DNA of 6,954 nucleotides from an uncultured Clostridia bacterium (GTDB lineage: Bacteria; Bacillota; Clostridia; Lachnospirales; CAG-274): NCBI GenBank assembly GCA_947629215.1, contig CANRCU010000124.1, positions 1 through 6,954 on the forward strand, given 5' to 3'. Shown here piece after piece: positions 1-4,737 of this stretch. Position 1 is the first letter of the stretch. Every line of letters starts with the position of its first letter. Below the pieces are notes generated by a model. The model had not been told where the DNA came from. It ran no database searches and saw nothing but the letters and a program-made list of their open reading frames with translations. Made by a program: the position numbers and the translations under genes.

Positions 1-326
1 TCCACAACTTTTTCCTGGGTCAGGGCTTTGTTTGTGTGCAGCTGAGGGGCAAACCTTATCTCGGCATAAATGCAGCCTTTTTTTATAAGTTCTTCCTGAA
101 GGGCATATACGGCATATGTTATGCTTTCTTCCGTCCGTAAAAGAGAAAGAGGGAAATCAAACTTTTCAAGATATTGGTTAAGGTCTCTGCAATTATTGTC
201 CACCTTTAAAAGCTTCATAAGTTCCTCATCGCTTTTTTCAACAGGTATATTTTCCATAACCAAAAGCCTTTTCACTGTTTCAAGGGACAATGAACCGTCA
301 AGATGCAGATGTAAGTCTATAAACAT
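1..326 (-). CDS. add: Adenosine deaminase, N-terminal part (3' end outside window)
   Basis: Zinc-dependent cytosolic hydrolase that converts adenosine (and deoxyadenosine) to inosine in purine salvage. The ATG lies at 326-324 and the frame stays open for 108 codons to the window edge, so roughly the first third of a protein of about 330-350 residues is visible. The N-terminus carries the metal-binding signature DLHLHLDGSL, with His6 and His8 as the expected zinc ligands. A second family hallmark, YAEIRFAPQLH, follows at about residues 88-98, with KFDFPLSLLRT between them. The catalytic Glu and the later His/Asp ligands lie outside the window. AGAGG (337-341) sits 10 nt upstream of the ATG as a modest ribosome binding site. 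The gene follows the HIT gene after a 77-nt gap holding a hairpin, so it may be transcribed separately. An adenine deaminase-type paralogue is possible but less likely given the two motifs. Confidence 0.9.
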   Translation of the reverse strand, partial: MFIDLHLHLDGSLSLETVKRLLVMENIPVEKSDEELMKLLKVDNNCRDLNQYLEKFDFPLSLLRTEESITYAVYALQEELIKKGCIYAEIRFAPQLHTNKALTQEKVV

Positions 327-373
327 ATTATATCATCCTCTCGGAATATCAAGATATCATCAAATATTTTTAA

Positions 374-398
374 AGGGGCATTGCAAAGCAACACCCCT
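374..398 (-). terminator. Hairpin between HIT gene and adenosine deaminase, possible intrinsic terminator
   Basis: Read on the minus strand, this is an 11-bp stem (arms 388-398 and 374-384) closed by a TTT loop. Two of the pairs are G.U wobbles, which pair only in the minus-strand RNA; on the plus strand the same positions are C/A and A/C mismatches. That favours a structure used by leftward transcripts. It begins 5 nt after the HIT stop codon and is preceded by an A-run. The T-run after the stem is short (TTT then AAAAATATTT), so termination may be partial, allowing some readthrough into the deaminase gene. On the plus strand a better T-run follows, but no gene there needs it. Confidence 0.5.
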
Positions 399-403
399 GT
401 TTT

Positions 404-820
404 TTAAAGATTAGCTTTTATTTTGTCTATGATCTCGGCATATTCTTCATCTGTAAGATATTTCGGAGGTTCAACATTCATCTCAAATGTACCGCCGAAT
501 GTATGACCGCCCTCCTGCTTAGGTACAATATGTACATGAAGATGAGGGAGAGTATCGCTGAACATACCGTAATTGACCTTTTTCGGGTTGACGCTTTTTG
601 CGATAGCTCTGCCTGCGGTCTGCATATCTTTGATGAAGAGAGCAGCTTCCTCGGGGGTAAGGTCTGTAAGCTCTTTGCCATGTTCTTTATAGGCTATGAC
701 ACAGCGACCGTAGTAAGTCTGCTCTTTAAAGAGATAGAGCTTTGTTACACCAAGATCTGCAATATAGATCATGAGCGAGTCAAGTTTTGCTTTGTTTTTA
801 CAGTATAAACAGTTTTCCAT
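404..820 (-). CDS. HIT (histidine triad) family nucleotide hydrolase/transferase
   Basis: Small cytosolic protein of the HIT superfamily, whose members cleave or transfer nucleotidyl groups from substrates such as adenosine 5'-phosphoramidate, Ap4A or other nucleoside phosphates; the substrate here cannot be read from sequence. The triad LPHLHVHIVPK sits at residues 91-101, with His93, His95 and His97; the last is the expected nucleophile region. NYGMFSD just before it matches the usual strand leading into the triad. The N-terminus has Cys4-x-x-Cys7, as in zinc-containing Hint-like members. At 138 residues the length is normal, and the ending (YLTDEEYAEIIDKIKANL) resembles many clostridial HIT proteins. 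The ATG at 820-818 has a strong AAGGAGG 7 nt upstream. Hairpins flank the gene on both sides, so it may form its own transcription unit. Its neighbour handles adenosine, hinting at but not proving a shared role in adenine nucleotide turnover. Confidence 0.93.
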   Translation of the reverse strand: MENCLYCKNKAKLDSLMIYIADLGVTKLYLFKEQTYYGRCVIAYKEHGKELTDLTPEEAALFIKDMQTAGRAIAKSVNPKKVNYGMFSDTLPHLHVHIVPKQEGGHTFGGTFEMNVEPPKYLTDEEYAEIIDKIKANL

Positions 821-827
821 AAAAAAA

Positions 828-834
828 CCTCCTT
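828..834 (-). promoter_or_regulatory. Strong ribosome binding site of HIT gene
   Basis: AAGGAGG on the minus strand, 7 nt before the ATG at 820. It fixes this start and is the strongest such site in the left half of the window. It lies downstream of the 853-869 hairpin, consistent with efficient translation of an mRNA or processed end beginning in the 821-910 gap. No convincing -35/-10 pair could be picked out in that gap. Confidence 0.8.
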
Positions 835-852
835 AAAAATTTATTATTTTAC

Positions 853-869
853 GGGGGATGCTGTCCCCC
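853..869 (-). terminator. GC-rich hairpin in the gap between the DUF6106-like gene and HIT gene
   Basis: A perfect 6-bp stem GGGGGA/TCCCCC with a 5-nt loop lies in the middle of the 90-nt gap 821-910. On the minus strand it is followed by an imperfect AT-rich stretch (GTAAAATAATAAATTTTT) rather than a clean U-run, so it could be a leaky terminator closing the upstream operon or an mRNA-stabilising or processing hairpin ahead of the HIT gene. On the plus strand it is followed by AAAGATTTTCATTTT, also imperfect. The stem itself is plain in the sequence; the function is inferred. Confidence 0.4.
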
Positions 870-910
870 TAAAGATTTTCATTTTATAAAAGTGCGGTTT
901 GGGCAAAGCC

Positions 911-1456
911 TTACTGTTTTTTTAAGTATAATCTCCGCGGTGTCAGGTCAACGAGCATAGCTTTTAAAAGTTCTTCTTTTGGCTCGATTATAAAACGTTT
1001 TTTCGCGCCTTTGTAAGTGGTGACAAAAATATATGTGTTTTCCTGTACTTTACCGCTGCCAAAGTCTATCTCCCCCAATCCCTTATAAGGTGAAAGATGC
1101 TCTTTATCCGAGATATGCGCCATTATTTCAAAATCCCCAACACCTGCCGAAAAAACGGTCTTTCTGCGTGAACGGTTGCGTATAACGTCTATATCAAGTA
1201 TACCGTTTGTGTATATATACTCAAATTCAACGTTAAACCCCGTAAATTGCCTGTATCCCATATATCCGACCCCAAAGGCAAGAAACAGACCTATCACAAA
1301 AAACGACATCTGCCCTTCATTGCCTGCCTTTACACAGAAATTAAGCAATATATATATGATTATTGCAATATACACGCCTGTAAATACAGCGCGTAGTTTG
1401 TTTTCCTTTGCGGTCGTACTGTGTTTTACAAGCTGTTCGGTAAAAAAGTCTTTCAT
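911..1456 (-). CDS. Two-helix membrane protein of unknown function, DUF6106-like
   Basis: The 181-residue product starts with a short polar segment (MKDFFTEQLVKHSTTAKENK), followed by two hydrophobic helices at about 22-43 and 50-69. A cytosolic-looking C-terminal domain carries EFEYIYTNGILDID at about 77-90 and a basic NRSRRK at 94-99, then GDFEIMAH. This arrangement and the TNG-L-ID...NRSRRK pattern match what I recall of DUF6106 proteins in Clostridia; no function is established to my knowledge. The C-terminal domain looks beta-rich and could be a small pleckstrin-like fold, which is inference. The ATG lies 4 nt after the gerW stop; AAGGA inside the end of gerW, about 11 nt from the ATG, is the likely ribosome binding site, so expression is probably tied to gerW. 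The C-terminus is basic (PRRLYLKKQ). The reading frame is certain, the family name less so. Confidence 0.8.
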   Translation of the reverse strand: MKDFFTEQLVKHSTTAKENKLRAVFTGVYIAIIIYILLNFCVKAGNEGQMSFFVIGLFLAFGVGYMGYRQFTGFNVEFEYIYTNGILDIDVIRNRSRRKTVFSAGVGDFEIMAHISDKEHLSPYKGLGEIDFGSGKVQENTYIFVTTYKGAKKRFIIEPKEELLKAMLVDLTPRRLYLKKQ

Positions 1457-1460
1457 AAGC

Positions 1461-1856
1461 TCATTCGTCCTTATCCGTTGTTATTATTTCGTCATCGAAT
1501 TTGTGTCTTGCGCCTGCCGAAAAATTCAGCTTATTCATTATACTTGGCGCCATATTTGCTATTTTGTCGATAGCTGTCTGATTTTTAACGTTTATTATTT
1601 GTACGGTATCGTTCTGAATGACCATTATTGCGGTAGGCGATATTTTTGCGCCAAGACCGCCGCTTGCGCTGCCGCCGCGTTCGTTTTTCTCCTTAGCTGT
1701 GCTTTTGGAGCCTGCGCCCATGCCGAAAGATACATCCACAAGGGGGATAAGCGTAATATCGCCTAACCTGAGCGGTTCACCGACAACGGTTTTGGTCGAA
1801 ACAAAATTTTCCATTTTGTTGAACATAGTTTCAAAGTTTTCGTTTAGATTACTCAT
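1461..1856 (-). CDS. gerW: GerW/YtfJ family spore protein
   Basis: Small protein of the GerW (YtfJ) family. In Bacillus subtilis the member is made during sporulation and is needed for normal germination with L-alanine; its molecular activity is not settled. The 131-residue length is typical. The family core is clear: VVGEPLRLGDITLIPLVDVSFGMGAG at about 24-49, a glycine-rich flexible stretch (about 50-70, including GGSASGGLGAK), then ISPTAIMVIQNDTVQIINV at 72-90 and a helix DKIANMAPSIMNKL at 97-110. The acidic C-terminal tail after about residue 120 is outside the core. There is no signal peptide or membrane helix, as expected. The start codon overlaps the DUF2953 stop in an ATGA arrangement, and AGGGAG (1864-1869) lies 7 nt upstream, indicating translational coupling. 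The B. subtilis pair ytfI-ytfJ has the same DUF2953-GerW order, which supports both calls. Whether this organism sporulates cannot be told from here. Confidence 0.92.
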   Translation of the reverse strand: MSNLNENFETMFNKMENFVSTKTVVGEPLRLGDITLIPLVDVSFGMGAGSKSTAKEKNERGGSASGGLGAKISPTAIMVIQNDTVQIINVKNQTAIDKIANMAPSIMNKLNFSAGARHKFDDEIITTDKDE

Positions 1857-2761
1857 TTTTTATCTCCCTTCGTGAATAAAAAGTCCTTTATTATAAGCAA
1901 TACGGGTCGTGTAAATATAAATTTCAGCGCAGGCTTCAATAACCTGCCGAAATAAGTTTTACCCCTTGCTTCGCCGCGCAGTAAAACGGTTTTTCCCGAG
2001 AAATTGCCGTCTATATTTATGTCAAGCGGCAGCATTGCCCGAACAGTTCCGACACCGCCAAGCATCAGCCCCGTATAGGCAGGGTCGGCAAAGCCGATCT
2101 CACCGTCCAGACTGCCGCTTTGCAGACCTAAAGCCTTTATTTCATCGGCAAAAAAAACAAATATATTTTTTATGATAAGCGCAGGGTCATAGCGTTCTTT
2201 AAAATATATCAGCTGTTCGCAATAATTTTGTATTTTGGCGAAAGTTCCCGATATATCCGCTTTCTTTTTACGCTTTTTTTTCTTTTTGGCTTTATTATCG
2301 GCAGAAATATCAATGCTCTCGTCATTATCCGAAAAATCTTCCGTGTCGTTATCCGGAATAAAATTACCGGCGTCCGTATCCGCTGTGTCCCAAAACTCGT
2401 CAGCCGCTTTTTCGGACAGCTCGTCTTCGGCTTCAAAAGCCGTTTCCTCGGCTTTTTCGGCAATATCCTCGGCAATGCTTTTGACATCGTTTTCTATCCG
2501 TGGCTCGCTTGCAACTTTTTTTCTTTTTTTGGAAAACGGAAGTATGATTTTTAATCCCGGCTCTTCACCGCCGTAACAATAATTTAGTTTCAATAAGCCG
2601 AAAAGCCAGCCTATCTTTACGTTAAATTCAGCCTTGTTCTCATACGCACCCGAAATTTCGTATCTGATATGCGAAAAAAGAAGCACGGCTGTTATTATCA
2701 ACAAAAAGAGCAGCAGCACAAGTATTATATTAAAAATGAATTTCAAAACAGTAAAAAACAT
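1853..2761 (-). CDS. DUF2953 (YtfI-like) membrane-anchored protein with charged linker
   Basis: A 302-residue protein of the DUF2953 family, related to B. subtilis YtfI; function unknown, linked to sporulation genes by its constant partner gerW. One N-terminal membrane helix spans about 5-29 (FIFNIILVLLLFLLIITAVL). A beta-rich stretch follows (RYEISGAY...FNVKIGWLFGLLKLNY, 33-61), then a long low-complexity linker: residues 86-155 hold about 27 Asp/Glu and only four Lys/Arg, and 157-167 are almost all Lys/Arg. The family's C-terminal domain is at about 175-297, with GEIGFADPAYTGLMLGG, LPLDINIDGNFSGK and RGEARGKTYFGRLLKPALKF, close to the expected family pattern. The ATG at 2761 has GGAGGTG just upstream; a small hairpin overlaps that site. 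The gene ends inside the gerW start (ATGA). The predicted topology puts the bulk on one side of the membrane; which side is not decided by the sequence. Confidence 0.88.
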   Translation of the reverse strand: MFFTVLKFIFNIILVLLLFLLIITAVLLFSHIRYEISGAYENKAEFNVKIGWLFGLLKLNYCYGGEEPGLKIILPFSKKRKKVASEPRIENDVKSIAEDIAEKAEETAFEAEDELSEKAADEFWDTADTDAGNFIPDNDTEDFSDNDESIDISADNKAKKKKKRKKKADISGTFAKIQNYCEQLIYFKERYDPALIIKNIFVFFADEIKALGLQSGSLDGEIGFADPAYTGLMLGGVGTVRAMLPLDINIDGNFSGKTVLLRGEARGKTYFGRLLKPALKFIFTRPVLLIIKDFLFTKGDKK

Positions 2762-2765
2762 ATCG

Positions 2766-2789
2766 CACCTCCGTCAAAAAACGTGACGG
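2766..2789 (-). promoter_or_regulatory. Ribosome binding site of DUF2953 gene with overlapping hairpin
   Basis: GGAGGTG (2766-2772) lies 4 nt before the ATG. Just upstream, arms CCGTCA (2784-2789 read on minus) and TGACGG (2771-2776) form a perfect 6-bp stem with a 7-nt CGTTTTT loop. The second arm contains the first two G of the GGAGG core. Such a stem could lower access to the site, but it is short, and in the 39-nt gap 2762-2800 no terminator-like U-run follows it. A regulatory role is inference. Confidence 0.4.
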
Positions 2790-2800
2790 CATATATATGG

Positions 2801-3058
2801 TCAAAGTTTTTCGGCATATATCTCGGCAAGCATATCAAATGCAGCCTGTTTACCGACAGCAGCGCCTATCACCCTGCGCTCCTCGGGCTTGTTGAAAGGT
2901 TTGATCGCCTGTTTGCAGGATATTATTTCGGTTTTTCCGTTGGCTGCGGTGCAGATAAGATATACATTGAACGGCGCTTTGCCGTGCCGTATATCGTCTA
3001 TCATTTTTTCCGGCTCTTTGATATTTTTATCCCACCGCATTTCCTTTGTTATGAGCAT
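2801..3058 (-). CDS. Unrecognised 85-residue cytosolic protein in the gpsA operon
   Basis: I do not recognise the family. The protein has no signal peptide, membrane helix or Cys/His metal cluster. It opens with MLITKEMRWDKNIKEPEKM, a polar, probably helical segment ending in DDIRHGK (21-27), followed by a hydrophobic strand NVYLICTAA (31-39), a turn NGKTE (40-44), a strand IISCKQ (45-50) and a C-terminal helix VGKQAAFDMLAEIYAEKL (68-85). That suggests a compact alpha/beta domain. It is very likely a real gene: the ATG is 3 nt past the gpsA stop, GAGGA (3066-3070) sits 7 nt upstream across the gpsA stop codon, and the frame fills the space up to the 39-nt gap before the DUF2953 gene. Coupled translation with gpsA suggests a role tied to that operon, but nothing in the sequence says which. 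B. subtilis also has a small gene (yphE) after gpsA, but that is a different, membrane-type protein. Confidence 0.75.
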   Translation of the reverse strand: MLITKEMRWDKNIKEPEKMIDDIRHGKAPFNVYLICTAANGKTEIISCKQAIKPFNKPEERRVIGAAVGKQAAFDMLAEIYAEKL

Positions 3059-3061
3059 TTT

Positions 3062-4048
3062 TTATTCCTCAATACGGTCACGTGTCATCAGCCGCAAAAC
3101 AGCCTCTTTGACGTTAAGACCGTTGTATAAAACATCGTTTATTGCTGTTGTTATGGGCATATCCACGCCAAGTTTCTGCGCAAGCAAATATGCCGCTTTT
3201 GCATTGACTACACCCTCTACGACCATGTGTACTTCGGAAAGAACTTCGTCAAGAGGTTTTCCCTGACCCAAAAGTACGCCTGCACGTCTGTTGCGGCTGT
3301 GACGGCTTGTACAGGTGACTATCAGATCGCCTATACCCGTAAGCCCCGAAAAAGTTTTTGCATTTGCGCCCATAGCAACACCAAGACGGGATATTTCGGC
3401 AATACCGCGCGTCATAAGAGCAGCTTTTGCATTATCGCCGAATCCGCAGCCGTCGGCAGCGCCTGCCGCCAAAGCAATAAGGTTTTTGAGCGCTCCGCCA
3501 AGCTGTACACCGATTATATCGGTGCTTGTATATACGCGGAACATAGTCGACATAAAGGTATTTTGTACTTCTGCGGCAACTTCGGGGTCTTTTGAAGCGG
3601 CAACAAGCGCGCTTGCCATGCCCCTGCCTACTTCTTCGGCGTGGCTCGGTCCGGACAAAACTGCGACTTTTGCCTGAGGTGCTATTTCGGCTATGACTTC
3701 CGAAAGGCATTTCAGAGATTCCTCATCAAGCCCTTTCGATACGTTTACAACTATTTGTCCGTCTTTTATAAGCGGTTTAAAGCGCAATACCATGCTGCGT
3801 GTAAATTTTGACGGGGTGGCAAAAACAAGCATATCCGCCCAGCTTACGTCCTCGTCCTTACAGGTGACAACAATATCTTCGGGTAATTTTATGCCGGGCA
3901 GAAATTCTTTATTTTCACGGTCGGAAAGAATGGCGGTCGCCTCTTCCTCTTTAAACGACCATAAAATGACCTTGTTCCCTGCTGTGTGCAGCTGTATCGC
4001 AAGGGCTGTACCCCAGCTGCCGGAGCCTATGACCGCAACTGTTTTCAT
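3062..4048 (-). CDS. gpsA: NAD(P)-dependent glycerol-3-phosphate dehydrogenase
   Basis: Cytosolic enzyme reducing dihydroxyacetone phosphate to sn-glycerol-3-phosphate, the backbone of membrane phospholipids. The 328-residue length is standard. The Rossmann nucleotide-binding loop is GSGSWG at 8-13. VNVSKGLDE at 101-109 and LSGPSHAEEVGRG at 131-143 are family signatures. GGALKNLIALAAG at 184-196 contains the expected catalytic Lys188, and Lys105 in SKG is the second conserved lysine. The substrate-binding domain carries SGLTGIGDLIVTC (234-246) followed by TSRHSRNR (247-254), whose arginine and asparagine contact substrate or cofactor phosphate in the family. No key residue is missing. Only 1 nt separates it from the plsY stop; AAGGAAGG (4057-4064), inside the end of plsY, lies 8 nt before the ATG, so the two are probably translated together. 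Its product is the direct substrate of PlsY. Confidence 0.98.
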   Translation of the reverse strand: MKTVAVIGSGSWGTALAIQLHTAGNKVILWSFKEEEATAILSDRENKEFLPGIKLPEDIVVTCKDEDVSWADMLVFATPSKFTRSMVLRFKPLIKDGQIVVNVSKGLDEESLKCLSEVIAEIAPQAKVAVLSGPSHAEEVGRGMASALVAASKDPEVAAEVQNTFMSTMFRVYTSTDIIGVQLGGALKNLIALAAGAADGCGFGDNAKAALMTRGIAEISRLGVAMGANAKTFSGLTGIGDLIVTCTSRHSRNRRAGVLLGQGKPLDEVLSEVHMVVEGVVNAKAAYLLAQKLGVDMPITTAINDVLYNGLNVKEAVLRLMTRDRIEE

Positions 4049-4049
4049 A

Positions 4050-4712
4050 TTAAATACCTTCCTTCTTTTCAGTGTTTCTTGCGTCTTTGTTATATCCGAA
4101 TTTGCTTTCCGTGTGGTTCAGCAAACGTTTTATATTCGGTATATGTTTGATATATGTCATTATCGAAAAAGCCGTTATCAAAAGTATGACTTCGGGGTCA
4201 AAACCGAAAATAACAAGCGTGATAGGGTAGAGCGCAAGCATAATAAGCGATGTGAGCGAGATATAATGCGTGGTCAGCACCGTTATTATACCAACAACAT
4301 AGGTGATAAGCGCGACCCGCAAGTCAATACAGAACATCAGCGCAAGCGAGCTTGCAATCCCCTTGCCGCCTTTGAACCCCATATAAAACGGGAACATATG
4401 CCCGAGTATTGCGCCTATGCCCGCATATGTACAGGGCAGCGCATTTTGCGGATAATCCTTTATGACCAATGTAAAGGTGTTGCTGCCATGAAATATCAAA
4501 CTTGCGATAACACACGCCCAGACTACTTTTGCCGTGTCAAGAAAGAAAACCAGATACCCCCAGTCTTTGCCCAAAACACGTGTGGTGTTGGTAAAACCTG
4601 CGTTGCCGCTGCCGTATTTGCGTATGTCGATGCCCTTGAACCTGCCGATGATGTATGACGACTGAAAACAGCCGAATATATAGCCTATAAGTAAACATAG
4701 GATCCTGTACAT
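4050..4712 (-). CDS. plsY: Acyl-phosphate:glycerol-3-phosphate acyltransferase PlsY
   Basis: Integral membrane enzyme that transfers an acyl chain from acyl-phosphate (made by PlsX, not in this window) to the 1-position of glycerol-3-phosphate, giving lysophosphatidic acid. The 220 residues include several hydrophobic helices (about 2-22, 52-75, 93-112, 133-150, 153-170, 173-188). The three family motifs are present: GSGNAGFTN (34-42), the glycine-rich phosphate-binding loop GHMFPFYMGFKGGKGIAS (104-121), and KHIPNIKRLLNHTESKF (189-205) with His190, Asn193 and Glu202. In the last motif the usual RLLxGTE-type glycine appears as His200, a mild oddity judged from memory. The C-terminal tail is polar (GYNKDARNTEKKEGI) and slightly long. 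CAGGAG lies about 11 nt upstream of the ATG. The gene follows der by 25 nt and precedes gpsA by 1 nt. Confidence 0.97.
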   Translation of the reverse strand: MYRILCLLIGYIFGCFQSSYIIGRFKGIDIRKYGSGNAGFTNTTRVLGKDWGYLVFFLDTAKVVWACVIASLIFHGSNTFTLVIKDYPQNALPCTYAGIGAILGHMFPFYMGFKGGKGIASSLALMFCIDLRVALITYVVGIITVLTTHYISLTSLIMLALYPITLVIFGFDPEVILLITAFSIMTYIKHIPNIKRLLNHTESKFGYNKDARNTEKKEGI

Positions 4713-4737
4713 AATTAATGATTCTCCTGTTTTTTAT

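Noticed and set aside
327..370. TATAAT just before the add start codon and an ATATC-TT-GATAT palindrome (346-357)
   Set aside because: As a -10 the TATAAT would start transcription inside the gene, and the TTGATA upstream is only 14 nt away. The palindrome is short and made of AT-rich sequence, so no operator claim is justified.
835..910. Possible promoter for the HIT gene around the TATAAA-like sequence on the minus strand
   Set aside because: A TATAAA-like -10 exists, but no acceptable -35 hexamer lies 16-18 nt upstream, and AT-rich matches are expected by chance.
1176..1766. 196-residue plus-strand open frame
   Set aside because: Antisense to gerW and the DUF6106-like gene. Hydrophobic stretches arise from reading the reverse of those genes; there is no independent support.
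2209..2576. Several alternative frames on both strands in the DUF2953 linker
   Set aside because: The A-rich, biased linker sequence keeps all frames open. The repetitive Lys/Ser/Phe translations are compositional shadows.
2788..2804. TTGACC followed by an ATATATAT run as a promoter before the DUF2953 gene
   Set aside because: The AT run is only 2 nt from the TTGACC, far too close, and the position 17 nt downstream is an all-T stretch that does not match a -10.
3693..4658. 321-residue open frame on the plus strand
   Set aside because: It lies entirely antisense to gpsA and plsY, both with intact family motifs. The translation is rich in Ser/Arg/Cys with no recognisable domain, and no fitting ribosome binding site was seen.
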